From assembly GCA_036266995.1 (NCBI GenBank), contig DATAWX010000201.1:1-64000 (forward strand): a stretch of DNA of 64,000 nt, given 5' to 3'. The notes under the pieces were generated by a model, which was not told the DNA's origin, searched no databases, and worked only from the letters and a program-made list of their open reading frames with translations. Positions 26,866 to 35,378 of this stretch are shown here, one piece after another. The translations under genes and the position numbers were made by a program. This DNA is from GCA-003244245 sp036266995. GTDB lineage: Bacteria > Actinomycetota > Actinomycetes > Mycobacteriales > Pseudonocardiaceae. Position 1 is the first letter of the stretch. Every line of letters starts with the position of its first letter.

Positions 26866-27894
26866 TCAGCTCAGGGTCACTTGCTCCGGGTCCTTGTCGG
26901 CACGCAGGCCGCGCCAGGCGGCGTGACGAAGCCGACGGTCCGGGGTCAGCGCGCGGTATTCGACCTCTCCGACGAGTTCGGGGCGGACCCAGTGCGCCCG
27001 GCGAGCGTGCTCGCGGGGCACCGGCTCGTCGAACGGGCTGCCCCGCTGCGCGAGGTCAGCGAGGCGGGCTAACAGGTCGTCGAGCATCCGGTCGGTGAAT
27101 CCGGTACCCACATCGCCGATGTAGCGCAGCTTTCCCTCGTTGTCGTAGGCCCCGAGAAGTAGCGCGCCGAGCGTGCCGGCGCGGCGACCCTGCCCGGTCG
27201 TCCAACCACCGACGATGACCTCCTGGGTGCGCCACAGCGCGGTCTTCGTCCAGGCCGGTGAGCGGCGGCCGGGCTCGTATCGCGAGCTCAGCCGCTTGCC
27301 GACCACGCCTTCCATGCCGTGCCGGCGGGCCACTTCCAGCAGTTGACGGCCGTCGACGTCGGTGTACTGCGGCGGCACCCGGACTCGCGGTGAGACGCCG
27401 TCGACGGCCAGCTCCGAGAGCAACTCCCGGCGGTGCTGATAGCTCTGCGACAGCAGCCGGCGGCCATCGAGGTCGAGCAGGTCGAACACGTAGTAGGAGA
27501 TCGGGATGCGGTCCACCAGCAATGGGCTCGGTTCGCGGACGTGCATACGTTGCTGGAGCAGCGCGAAATCCGGGCTTCCGGTCTCACCCAGCGTCACAAT
27601 CTCCCCGTCGAGCAGCACCGGTCGGCCGCCGACCAGCCCGCTGAGCACGGCTAGCTCGGGATACCCACTGGTGATGTCATTGCCATTGCGGCTGTAGAGC
27701 CGAACCTGGTCGCCGGCGACGGCGGCCAGAGCCCGCACACCGTCCCACTTGAACTCGAAGGCCCAGCCAGGGCCCAACGGTGGCTCGCCTGGCGATGCCA
27801 ACATGGGCGCCACCGGCTCGGGCAGCGGCTGAACACAGGGCACAGCCTCAATACTCTTACCTGAGGAGCGAGGGACCCGCACAAGCAGGAGCAT
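26866..27894 (-). CDS. ATP-dependent DNA ligase, LigD-ligase type
   Basis: About 342 residues forming an adenylation domain plus OB fold. FEFKWDGVRA contains the catalytic Lys; LYSRNG, LLDGEIV, YYVFDLL, EGVVGKRL and WTKTALWRTQEVIVGGWT are ligase motifs I-V in order. It matches the ligase module normally fused in LigD, here as its own gene 4.5 kb from the PE-Pol gene. The exact start is uncertain: the frame is open to 27921 and overlaps the end of the upstream gene at 27857, so it is probably translated by coupling. Confidence 0.9.
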   Translation of the reverse strand: MLLLVRVPRSSGKSIEAVPCVQPLPEPVAPMLASPGEPPLGPGWAFEFKWDGVRALAAVAGDQVRLYSRNGNDITSGYPELAVLSGLVGGRPVLLDGEIVTLGETGSPDFALLQQRMHVREPSPLLVDRIPISYYVFDLLDLDGRRLLSQSYQHRRELLSELAVDGVSPRVRVPPQYTDVDGRQLLEVARRHGMEGVVGKRLSSRYEPGRRSPAWTKTALWRTQEVIVGGWTTGQGRRAGTLGALLLGAYDNEGKLRYIGDVGTGFTDRMLDDLLARLADLAQRGSPFDEPVPREHARRAHWVRPELVGEVEYRALTPDRRLRHAAWRGLRADKDPEQVTLS

Positions 27895-28615
27895 CCCGGA
27901 GTACTGCGCGTAAGGCCCCAAATACGTCGATTTCCCGGGCCAACCGCAATGAGTCCCGGTACGGAGGCTGTATCCAGGTGATCGGCCCTCGGGGCGTCAT
28001 GGTGGGTGGCAACATCAGGGCACCGGCGATGTGGTGCACGTTGACTGGCCACGGCAGCCTGACCCCGTACCTCTCCCCAGCGAGCACGATGTGGTGTTCG
28101 GGAGCGTCGGGGTGGGCCAGCACCGCAGGGGCGCAATGTCGCGCGGTGAGGATCTGGATTAGTTCGGTGCTGAGCGAGATCGGGATCGCTATGGCCGATG
28201 CGTCGCGCTCCAAGCTCAGCCGTATCTGATCACAGCACTGGGTGACTGGCCAGCCCCAGGCCTGGTACGTGGCCCCACCCACCTCGCCAGCGCCTCCGCT
28301 GTGGAGACTGTTCGGGCGGTCCGCAGCGGGCAGCTGCTCGGCAGCTGGAATCGTCGCTTGTACGTGGTGGACGACACACGCATCGCAGGGCATGCCTTGG
28401 CCGGGCGCGATGGTCTCAATTCGCTCAAGGGCCATGAGCGCGCCGCACAACGTGCCGACCACGCCCGCCTCGCATCGGTCCCGCAGTGATACCAGGTGCA
28501 CGGTGCGGGCGGCCTGGCCGGTCATACCGGCTCGGTAGCGGACCAGCATCACTGACTGGTCCGCCATGACCGCCGCACCGGCACCTGACTCCCCCGGCCG
28601 GTTGGTATCATTCAC
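27857..28615 (-). CDS. Conserved actinobacterial protein, unknown
   Basis: A 252-residue protein. The first third has a CxxCxxxH motif (MPCDACVVHH) that could bind metal; the rest is conserved-looking (YQAWGWPVTQCCDQIRLSLE, APEHHIVLAGERYGVRLPWP, TPRGPITWIQPP, SLRLAREIDVFGALR). I recall proteins of this sort next to DUF397 and XRE genes in actinomycetes, but no function is known to me. It follows a DUF397 gene by 17 bp and overlaps the ligase gene. It may start later, at MADQSVML. Confidence 0.65.
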   Translation of the reverse strand: MNDTNRPGESGAGAAVMADQSVMLVRYRAGMTGQAARTVHLVSLRDRCEAGVVGTLCGALMALERIETIAPGQGMPCDACVVHHVQATIPAAEQLPAADRPNSLHSGGAGEVGGATYQAWGWPVTQCCDQIRLSLERDASAIAIPISLSTELIQILTARHCAPAVLAHPDAPEHHIVLAGERYGVRLPWPVNVHHIAGALMLPPTMTPRGPITWIQPPYRDSLRLAREIDVFGALRAVLRDAPACAGPSLLR

Positions 28616-28632
28616 AGCGTCGGAACGCCGAC

Positions 28633-28872
28633 TCAGCAGGCGAGGTCGTCGAATTCGCCGTCCTTGGCGCCAGCTAAGAAGGCAGCCATCTCATCCCGAG
28701 TGAAGATCAACGCTGGTCCACCTGGATGACGAGAGTTCCGCACTGCGACGTCGCCACTGTCCAGAGCCGCGGTCTCCACGCAGTTGCCGAGCTGGCCACT
28801 GCGCCTGCTCTTACGCCACGTCACCCCAGCAAGATCCGTGGCCGATATGCCGTTGCGAACCGCTTCGGACAT
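28633..28872 (-). CDS. DUF397 protein
   Basis: A 79-residue DUF397 protein: VTWRKSRRSGQLGNCVETA, VAVRNSRHPGGPALIFT and EMAAFLAGAKDGEFD are the family blocks. DUF397 proteins pair with XRE/DUF5753 regulators (as in the Streptomyces whiJ-type modules), acting as small antagonists or partners. GGGAGGA precedes the ATG. The matching XRE gene is probably the one at 29978-30874. Two identical palindromes lie immediately upstream. Confidence 0.88.
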   Translation of the reverse strand: MSEAVRNGISATDLAGVTWRKSRRSGQLGNCVETAALDSGDVAVRNSRHPGGPALIFTRDEMAAFLAGAKDGEFDDLAC

Positions 28873-28900
28873 GGAACAATCCTCCCTCGCGTAGTGCACC

Positions 28901-28950
28901 TGCACGTGCATACGCTAGCGCGTGCTACTGCAGGGGTCAATGCACGTGCA
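28901..28950. promoter_or_regulatory. Twin TGCACGTGCA palindromes, candidate operator
   Basis: The 10-bp palindrome TGCACGTGCA occurs at 28901-28910 and again, exactly, at 28941-28950. The 40-bp spacing is close to four helical turns, so both face the same side of the DNA. They lie 29 and 69 bp upstream of the DUF397 start, in the region divergent from the methyltransferase gene, and are a likely binding site for the neighbouring XRE regulator. Confidence 0.55.
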
Positions 28951-29123
28951 CCTGCGCAAAACCGACAGGAAGCAGAGAGCGGACATGCCTGGGCATGTAG
29001 CCTGTGCGGCAACGAGGTCGACACACGCCGCTGGTGCCCGCACCCACCCTTGCGTGGCGCGTGCACGCCCTCACCGGCCCCAGCTCGGCCCGGATGCGAA
29101 CTGCGACGTCTGTGAGGTTCTTG

Positions 29124-29981
29124 ATGCCCGGTATCGACGCCCCGCTATCCGAGGATGCCGTACCTCCCTATATCGACACGACCAAGGCGAGTATCGCCCG
29201 GGTCTACGACGCAGCGCTCAACGGTAAGGACAATTACGAGATCGACCGAGAGGTGTTGCGGCAGGTCGCCCAGGTCGCGCCGGAGGTCTGTCGGCTTGGC
29301 GTGGACAATCGGGATTTCCTGATCCGGGTAACTCGCTTCATCACTAGTCAGACCGGTATCACCCAGTTCCTCGACTGTGGTTCTGGGCTGCCCACGGCGG
29401 AGAACACTCACCAGGTCGCCCAGCGGATCCAGGCGGACACCCGCGTGGTGTACATCGACAACGACCCGGTAGTGCTCGCGCACGGAAGGGCGCTGCTCGA
29501 GGAGAATGAGCAGACCCATTTCAGCGCTGCCGACATCTTCGAGCCAAAGCAAATCCTCAATGATGCGGTTGTCCGCAAGTACCTTGACTTCTCCGAGCCG
29601 ATCGCACTGTTCCAGATCGGGACACTGCACCATTACGACGGTGAGCGCAGCCCGCAGAGCATCATGACCGAATACATCGATGCCCTGCCGTCGGGCTCCT
29701 ACGTGGCACTCAGTCACTTCTTCGACCCCGAGACGACCCCCGAGTTGAGCGATCTTGCCCGGAAGATGGAACACGTTTTCGTGCACAGCCCGATGGGCAG
29801 CGGTGTGTTTCGCACTCGCACCGAGATCGAGGGCATGTTCCCAGGCTTGGAACTCGTCGACCCGGGCCTGGTCGAGTGCGCAACTGGTGGCCCGACGGCC
29901 CGCGGATCAAGCCATTCGACCCTGTGCAGTACTGCATCGCCGGAGCGGTCGGTCGCAAACCCTGAAGGGAATGCCGGCTAG
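29124..29981 (+). CDS. SAM-dependent methyltransferase, DUF574 family, 3' frameshift
   Basis: A DUF574 (Methyltransf_19) protein: SIARVYDAALNGKDNYEIDR, FLDCGSGLPT (SAM motif), VVYIDNDPVVLAHGRALL and GSYVALSHF are family signatures. GAGG lies before the ATG at 29124. The last 33 residues are out of frame: a second frame gives WWPDGPRIKPFDPVQYCIAG with a stop at 29965, which is the normal family ending, so one base appears to be missing near 29880. The SAM fold is complete, so the protein could still be active. The frame as read overlaps the convergent XRE gene by four bases. Confidence 0.82.
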   Translation: MPGIDAPLSEDAVPPYIDTTKASIARVYDAALNGKDNYEIDREVLRQVAQVAPEVCRLGVDNRDFLIRVTRFITSQTGITQFLDCGSGLPTAENTHQVAQRIQADTRVVYIDNDPVVLAHGRALLEENEQTHFSAADIFEPKQILNDAVVRKYLDFSEPIALFQIGTLHHYDGERSPQSIMTEYIDALPSGSYVALSHFFDPETTPELSDLARKMEHVFVHSPMGSGVFRTRTEIEGMFPGLELVDPGLVECATGGPTARGSSHSTLCSTASPERSVANPEGNAG

Positions 29982-30874
29982 CTCTCGGCCCGCGCCTTCA
30001 AGAGCAATTGCCGGGTGTGGTCAGGAGTGTAGGCATCCACGGTCAGCCGATCGAAGGCCCTGCCGTAAAGCTCGGTATCGGAACGTTTGTCCAGGTAGAG
30101 CGCGCCGGTGAGGTGCTCGATGTAGACCACATCCGGCAACTCCGGCTCGGTGAAACGCAGCGTGGTGAACGAGCCTTCCGCCGCGTACCCGCTGAACTGG
30201 TAGGGCACCACCTGCAGGGTGACGTGGGGCCGCTTGGTGAGCTCGAGGAGATGCGCGATTTGAGCTGACACCACCTGACTGCCACCGATCGGCCGGCGCA
30301 GGACGGACTCGTCGATGACAGCCCACACCTTGGGTGGGTTCGGGCGACCAAGTAGCGCCTGTCGTCGCATCCGCAGCCCGACCTGGCGTTGCACGCTCTG
30401 GCTCGCCATCGGAGACCAACCGTGGCTGGCGATCGCTTTGGCGTACTCCTCGGTCTGCAGCAGGCCAGGGACGAACTGCTGTTCCCACGTCTGGATCCGG
30501 GAGGCCGACTCCTCCAGCCCGAGGTAGTCCTGGAACCAGTCGGCCACCAGATCGGTGTACCGATGCCACCAGCCGGGTTCGTTGGACCGGGCGACCATCT
30601 CGAGGAACGCCTCGCGCTTCTCGGGGTCTGTCACTCCGTACATCGCCAGTAGATCGGTCACATCCCGCGGCTTGAAGCTGACCCTGCCGAGCTCGAGCCG
30701 GCTGATCTTCGACTCGGAACTACGGATCGCGAAGCCGGCCTCCGCGCGCGAGATCTCGGCAGCCTCGCGCAGCCGGCGCAGCCGAGCGCCCAACATGATC
30801 CGGCGCGCCGTCGGGCTCCCGCGATGATCCCCAGCACCACCGGGTGTCTCAGGGGAATCAATGATTGAGGCCAC
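29978..30874 (-). CDS. XRE-family regulator with DUF5753
   Basis: A 298-residue regulator. The helix-turn-helix (about 20-75) reads LGARLRRLREAAEISRAEAG and SKISRLELGR; DUF5753 follows (about 110-290; TWEQQFVPGLLQTEEYAKAI, then VWAVIDESVLRRPIGG and VTLQVVPYQ). The GTG start is preferred because GGAGG lies six bases upstream. This class binds DNA near DUF397 genes and is linked to development and secondary metabolism in streptomycetes. It is probably the partner of the DUF397 gene at 28633. Confidence 0.92.
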   Translation of the reverse strand: MASIIDSPETPGGAGDHRGSPTARRIMLGARLRRLREAAEISRAEAGFAIRSSESKISRLELGRVSFKPRDVTDLLAMYGVTDPEKREAFLEMVARSNEPGWWHRYTDLVADWFQDYLGLEESASRIQTWEQQFVPGLLQTEEYAKAIASHGWSPMASQSVQRQVGLRMRRQALLGRPNPPKVWAVIDESVLRRPIGGSQVVSAQIAHLLELTKRPHVTLQVVPYQFSGYAAEGSFTTLRFTEPELPDVVYIEHLTGALYLDKRSDTELYGRAFDRLTVDAYTPDHTRQLLLKARAES

Positions 30875-31017
30875 GCCACTCCTCCGGGGCATCTTTACCC
30901 ATGGTCCGCACGCCTGCGCCCTCCTGAGGTCGGCACGCCCAGATCCGTACCGTAAACCTTGCGAGCATCTCGATGCCAGACACTGCCGTACGAGCTTATC
31001 TCGACACAAAGGCAACG

Positions 31018-31536
31018 TCAGCGACGGCGGCGGACCAACCGGATGATCAGGTAGACGACGATGACCACGTTGAGGACCAGGCCACCCACCTTGAGTCCGG
31101 TGGGATGCTTCAACAGCTCCTGAACCTCAGGGAAGAGCAACAACGCCGTCGACACCACGGTGAGGTACTCCGCCCATTGCCGGCGACGCAGCAAGCCGTA
31201 ACCCTCCACCGCCTCCAACAATCCGTACGCGATGGCGATCGATCCGTATCGCAGGGTCTGACGCGGGCCTAACCCTGCCAGCCCTGAGATCAGCCGGCCG
31301 GTCTCGTTACGGCTCGGGTCAAGACCCACCTGCTCAACGAAGCGCCGTGCTGGATCCGCCCAGTCCGTGTGGGTATGGGTCAGCAAAATCAGACCGACAC
31401 CGATCAGGAGCACAGCTCGAATCGCTCGCTCCACCGCGAGCACCGGCAGCAACCGGCTCTGGTCCTGATCGCCCTGACTCCGAGCAGACCGCGCCGGCGC
31501 GGCAAGCCTGCCTGGCGGATCCGCTGCTGACGCCAT
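31018..31536 (-). CDS. DUF2127 membrane protein
   Basis: A 172-residue membrane protein of the DUF2127 type: an RAIRAVLLIGVGLILLTHTH first segment, the family phrase YGLLEAVEGYGLLRRRQWAE, and a carboxyl segment VLNVVIVVYLIIRLVRRRR. Four membrane segments are predicted. The ATG of MASAADP is preferred (GTGAGGT upstream). Function unknown. Confidence 0.82.
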   Translation of the reverse strand: MASAADPPGRLAAPARSARSQGDQDQSRLLPVLAVERAIRAVLLIGVGLILLTHTHTDWADPARRFVEQVGLDPSRNETGRLISGLAGLGPRQTLRYGSIAIAYGLLEAVEGYGLLRRRQWAEYLTVVSTALLLFPEVQELLKHPTGLKVGGLVLNVVIVVYLIIRLVRRRR

Positions 31537-31616
31537 GACGACCTCACCTACAGAGCTGCCACTGAGCACCTGGCGACGACCTTAATTGCGGTAGTGCGTG
31601 GCGACAGCGGGAGGGT

Positions 31617-31657
31617 GCCCGGCCGGACGGTGGGGGTGAGGTTCCGTCCGGCCGGGC
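31617..31657 (-). terminator. Hairpin terminator after csbD
   Basis: A perfect 14-bp GC-rich stem (31617-31630 with 31644-31657) with a 13-nt loop begins 13 bp after the CsbD stop codon on the minus strand. A rho-independent type terminator without U-tract is the simplest reading. Confidence 0.7.
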
Positions 31658-31670
31658 GGTGGGGGGTGGT

Positions 31671-31844
31671 TCAGCCGGGGAAAAGGTCCTTGACCTTCTC
31701 GCCGGCCTGCTTGATCTTGCCCTCGGCCTGGTCGACCTCGCCCTGCGCTTCGAGGTCATCGTCGCCGGTGGCCTTACCGGTGGCCTCCTTGAGCTTGCCT
31801 TTGAGCTCTTCGGCCTTGTTCGAGATCTTGTCGCCGATACCCAC
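31671..31844 (-). CDS. CsbD family stress protein
   Basis: A 57-residue CsbD-family protein: GIGDKISNKAEELKGKLKEA, TGKATGDDDLEAQGE and GKIKQAGEKVKDLFPG. These small, highly charged, mostly unstructured proteins are induced by general stress. The start is a GTG with GGAG upstream. A strong terminator hairpin follows the gene. Confidence 0.88.
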   Translation of the reverse strand: MGIGDKISNKAEELKGKLKEATGKATGDDDLEAQGEVDQAEGKIKQAGEKVKDLFPG

Positions 31845-31895
31845 CGTGTGCTCCTTCGTCGGATTTGGGTTGCCCAGTCAGCTGGTCCTGCCGGG

Positions 31896-32222
31896 TCAGC
31901 AGGTCCTGCGGAGTAGGCGTCGTAGCACCAGGAACACACCCAGGAGGACCGCGACGACCGGCACCGGCCGTTGCCGCACCGCCGTCATCAGCTGTGTGAC
32001 CCGCCCGACCACCGGCGCGGGGAGCTTCGCTACGGCCTGGTCGGCCAGATCCTTCGCCTGCTGCGCCGTCTCGTCAGCCTTGTCCTGCAAGGCTTCGGCG
32101 CCGCTGTGCAGGTGCTCCTTGACATCTTGGATCTTGGCCTGCGCGGTTTCCTTGGCGTCGCGCGCCTTGTCCTTCACCCCTGTGGACAGATCGGCGGTGA
32201 GACTATTCGCCGTGATAGTCAT
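31896..32222 (-). CDS. Small amphipathic-helix protein with a membrane anchor
   Basis: A 108-residue protein: about 60 residues of Lys/Ala/Asp/Glu-rich helix (DKARDAKETAQAKIQDVKEH) followed by a hydrophobic segment (VPVVAVLLGVFLVLRRLLRR). The charge pattern recalls LEA-like or apolipoprotein-like stress proteins. GGGAGG lies before the ATG. It lies 51 bp upstream of csbD on the same strand and could be co-transcribed as a stress operon. Confidence 0.75.
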   Translation of the reverse strand: MTITANSLTADLSTGVKDKARDAKETAQAKIQDVKEHLHSGAEALQDKADETAQQAKDLADQAVAKLPAPVVGRVTQLMTAVRQRPVPVVAVLLGVFLVLRRLLRRTC

Positions 32223-32310
32223 CGCTATGTCCCCTCCCTGAGTGCCTTGAGTTCCTATCTCGGTTGCAGGTAGTTACCCGGTCTCAACTCACAGTAAACC
32301 TCGGCGTGCC

Positions 32311-32562
32311 CTACGGGTTCTGCCGCCGCGTCGCGTTCGCCGCGGCCTGCACCTCTGGGTCGGCAGCGGCGAACCAAGACCAGTCGGCGGCCCGATCAGC
32401 TCCTACTTCGGGTGCTCGAGAGAAGACCGCGGGACCCGCCCCGCCAACGGGGCGCCGGGGCTTGTCTGGGGGATCGACCGGTAACGGGTCAGATCCGGCG
32501 GCCGGGAGATCAACGTTGATGCGCTCGCCACGGATCTGGTCATAGATAGGCGTTTGGCTCAC
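32311..32562 (-). CDS. Small hypothetical protein
   Basis: An 83-residue protein with a GTG start: VSQTPIYDQIRGERINVDLP at the front, a Pro-rich middle and a carboxyl DWSWFAAADPEVQAAANA. The SQTPIYDQ beginning is common in small actinobacterial proteins of unknown role. No convincing ribosome binding site is seen, and the frame is open upstream. Confidence 0.5.
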   Translation of the reverse strand: MSQTPIYDQIRGERINVDLPAAGSDPLPVDPPDKPRRPVGGAGPAVFSRAPEVGADRAADWSWFAAADPEVQAAANATRRQNP

Positions 32563-32696
32563 GGGAAGACACCGTAGGGGCCAACGCCGCGGGTCCGGCA
32601 TCAACATGGTGTGGACAGCGTGTGGGTCATTCTGTGGATAGCTGGGCGAGTGTGTACAAGCTGTGCGCAGGATGTGGACGCGTCGAACCGGCGGTG

Positions 32697-33164
32697 TCAG
32701 GGCACGATGACAACTGGACAACGCGCGTGGCGGGTCAGCCAGACCGGTACCGAACCCGCGATGCGGTGCACCCAGCGTGCGGGCGCACCGAGGACGATCG
32801 CGTCGGCGCGGGTGTCAGCGGCCAGCTCGGCGAGCTGGCGAGCGGCGTCGCCGCAGCGTTGCACCAGCTGCACGGTCAATCCGGTGGTGTCGATGGCTTC
32901 GGCGAGTTCGGCGCGCAGCCAGTCCATCAGGTCAGCAGGGTCCTCGGCGGGTGGGGCGAAGCCGTAGTCAATCGAGTAGCAAGCCGGGGTTGGCTGGACG
33001 TGGACGAGCACCAACGGCTGGGCCATCCGGCGTGCCATACCCGCGGCGTAAGCCAGCGCATGCCGACTGGGCGCAGACCCGTCGTAACCGACCAGGATCG
33101 GGCGAGTGCCCACCCCGGAGGTAGTCGGCTCGTGCGAGCGCGGGGCAGGGGTCGCGTCGGGCAT
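32697..33164 (-). CDS. Universal stress protein
   Basis: A 155-residue UspA-fold protein. ILVGYDGSAPSRHALAYAA is the first strand/helix and the ATP-binding pattern near the end reads VLGAPARWVHRIAGSVPVWL, close to the G-x2-G-x9-G(S/T) motif but with Ala-Pro in place of the second Gly. GGAG lies before the ATG. It is divergent from the MFS transporter gene. Confidence 0.88.
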   Translation of the reverse strand: MPDATPAPRSHEPTTSGVGTRPILVGYDGSAPSRHALAYAAGMARRMAQPLVLVHVQPTPACYSIDYGFAPPAEDPADLMDWLRAELAEAIDTTGLTVQLVQRCGDAARQLAELAADTRADAIVLGAPARWVHRIAGSVPVWLTRHARCPVVIVP

Positions 33165-33297
33165 GGCCGTCTCCGCAGTTGAAGTTCACCGGCCGGGATG
33201 GTGCGGTTACCGTCGTGGCCGCTCATTGTGTCACGTTACGGAGCCGGGTCGCTACCCCCTGCGGTAGCCCACGTTTTCTGCATCTACGCCGCCCAAG

Positions 33298-33313
33298 TGT
33301 TAGCTTGGCTAAG
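33298..33313 (+). promoter_or_regulatory. GTTAGC-N3-GCTAA palindrome before the MFS gene
   Basis: TGTTAGC-TTG-GCTAAG lies 37 bp before the MFS start codon. The same palindrome is found before asnB at 47587-47601, at a similar distance from the start. A dimeric regulator such as a MarR or TetR type could bind both. No such regulator gene is in the window. Confidence 0.5.
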
Positions 33314-33350
33314 CATCTATCGCTTCCGAGTTCGAGGAAGTGGGGTATCC

Positions 33351-35072
33351 ATGGCTGATCCGCACTACAAGTGGATCGTGCTATCGAACACGACACTGGG
33401 CGTGTTGATGGCGACGATCAATGCGTCGATCCTGTTGATCGCGTTGCCGGACATCTTCCGCGGCGTCGGAATCGACCCGCTGAAACCGGGCAATACCAGC
33501 CTGCTGCTGTGGTTGATCATGGGCTACCTGGTGGTCACCGCGGTATTGGTGGTGACCTTTGGTCGGCTGGGCGACATGTTCGGTCGGGTGAAGATGTACA
33601 ACGCGGGGTTCGCGGTCTTCAGCGTGTTCTCGGTGCTGCTGTCGGTGACCTGGATGCACGGCACCACTGGGGTGCTGTGGCTAATCGTGATGCGGATCCT
33701 GCAGGGCGTCGGTGGCGCGATGCTGATGGCCAACTCCAACGCGATCATCACCGATGCATTCCCGGTTGAGCAGCGCGGGCTGGCGCTGGGCCTGAATCAG
33801 GTCGCCGGGATCGCCGGCTCCTTCCTCGGTCTGATCATCGGCGGCCTGCTCGGCCCGATCGACTGGCGTTTGGTGTTTCTGGTGTCGGTACCGGTGGGGC
33901 TTTTCGGAACCGTGTGGGCGTACCTGAAGCTGCATGACAGCGGGGTATGGCAGCCAGCGCGGTCGGACTGGTGGGGCAACCTCACCTTCGCCATCGGGCT
34001 GATCGCGGTATTGGTCGGGATCACCTACGGCATCCAGCCCTACCACGGCCACACCATGGGTTGGACCAACCCGGCGGTGCTGGCCGCCATGGGCGGCGGT
34101 GTGCTGGTGTTGGTGATCTTCTGCGTGGTGGAGACGAAGGTCGCCGAACCGATGTTCCGGCTGGGGCTGTTCCGGATCCGGGCGTTCACCGCCGGCAACC
34201 TGGCCAGCCTGCTCGCTGCCCTCGGGCGCGGCGGCCTGATGTTCATCCTGATCATCTGGCTACAGGGAATCTGGCTACCCCAGCACGGCTACAGCTTCGA
34301 GTCGACCCCGTTGTGGGCGGGCATCTACATGCTGCCCCTCACGGTGGGTTTCCTCATCGTGGGACCGGTGTCGGGTTGGTTGTCCGACCGGTTCGGGGCA
34401 CGGTCGTTCGCCACCGGAGGCATGATCATCGCCGCGGTCAGCTTCGGGTGGCTGGCGCTGCTACCGGTGAACTTCAACTACTGGGAGTTCGCCCTGGTGT
34501 TGTTGCTCAACGGCGTGGGAATGGGCATGTTCGCCTCGCCGAACCGGGCCAGCATCATGAACAGCCTGCCGCCCAACCAGCGGGGGGTCGGCGCGGGGAT
34601 GAGCACCACCTTCCAGAACGCGGCGATGGTGCTCTCGATCGGGATTTTCTTCAGTCTGATGATCTCCGGGTTGGCCCGGTCCCTGCCGCAGACCCTGTCG
34701 GCCGGGCTGATCGCCCAAGGCGTTCCCGCCGCGGACGCGATGCAGGTGGCTGGGCTGCCGCCGGTGGCAGTGCTGTTCGCCTCCCTGCTCGGTTACAACC
34801 CGGTCCAGACCCTGCTGGGCCCCCACGTACTGCACCAGCTGCCCGCCGGGCACGCTGCCTATCTGACCGGCCGTGGCTTCTTCCCCGCGCTGATCTCCGC
34901 ACCGTTCTCCGACGGATTGGCCATCGCGTTCGGCTTTGCCATCATTGCCTGCCTGATTGCCGCGATCGCGTCCTGGTTGCGGGGTGGAAAATACGTCTAC
35001 ACCGAACCGGAGCCGGCCGTCCCGACCTCGACGCCACCCAGCGCTGCGCGTCCTTACAATCACTCTATTTGA
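33351..35072 (+). CDS. MFS drug/solute exporter, DHA2 type (14 membrane segments)
   Basis: A 573-residue major facilitator transporter. The start MADPHYKWIVLSNTTLGVLM follows GAGGAAG. Motif A reads GRLGDMFGRVKMY and the antiporter motif C region is GLNQVAGIAGSFLGLIIGG; about 14 hydrophobic segments are present, typical of DHA2 proton-driven exporters. It is the nearest transporter to the lanthipeptide operon, although a broken hsdR piece lies between, and its promoter shares a palindrome with asnB. Export of the lanthipeptide or resistance to it is therefore possible but unproven. Confidence 0.92.
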   Translation: MADPHYKWIVLSNTTLGVLMATINASILLIALPDIFRGVGIDPLKPGNTSLLLWLIMGYLVVTAVLVVTFGRLGDMFGRVKMYNAGFAVFSVFSVLLSVTWMHGTTGVLWLIVMRILQGVGGAMLMANSNAIITDAFPVEQRGLALGLNQVAGIAGSFLGLIIGGLLGPIDWRLVFLVSVPVGLFGTVWAYLKLHDSGVWQPARSDWWGNLTFAIGLIAVLVGITYGIQPYHGHTMGWTNPAVLAAMGGGVLVLVIFCVVETKVAEPMFRLGLFRIRAFTAGNLASLLAALGRGGLMFILIIWLQGIWLPQHGYSFESTPLWAGIYMLPLTVGFLIVGPVSGWLSDRFGARSFATGGMIIAAVSFGWLALLPVNFNYWEFALVLLLNGVGMGMFASPNRASIMNSLPPNQRGVGAGMSTTFQNAAMVLSIGIFFSLMISGLARSLPQTLSAGLIAQGVPAADAMQVAGLPPVAVLFASLLGYNPVQTLLGPHVLHQLPAGHAAYLTGRGFFPALISAPFSDGLAIAFGFAIIACLIAAIASWLRGGKYVYTEPEPAVPTSTPPSAARPYNHSI

Positions 35073-35378
35073 CGAATCAGACGATGAGGGCGAGGCTCCG
35101 TCCTCGTAGCTGCTGGTCTCAGACCCGACCGCGCACCGGACCCCGGTAATCTTGCTCAGGCTGGAACAGTGGGGATGTTCACCACGGCCACTTCGATACC
35201 GGAGTTCCGAAGAGCGACGGCGGCCTGCAGGAGCGAGACCTGCGCGAACGTGAACAGATTCGCGACTGGCGGGCGCTGCTCGCCAACACCTCCCATCCCC
35301 AGGCGCGCTCTGCGCCGGGTGGCCAACCACCTACGCGACCCGCGTACCCCCGGCAACCAGGTCGAGCCCGGGACCAAG
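35073..35378. other. Intergenic region
   Basis: About 300 bp between the exporter and the hsdR remnant. A plus-strand frame has protein-like character (ERDLREREQIRDWRALLANT) but no start codon and no recognised family; it may be debris of the same decay event that truncated hsdR. Confidence 0.4.

Noticed and set aside
28978..29115. Plus-strand frame with a CSLCGNEV...CPHPP zinc-ribbon look
   Set aside because: No start codon or binding site places it in a gene; it overlaps the promoter of the methyltransferase. It may be a relic but cannot be supported.
33947..35149. 400-codon frame within the MFS gene
   Set aside because: Out-of-frame shadow of the transporter.
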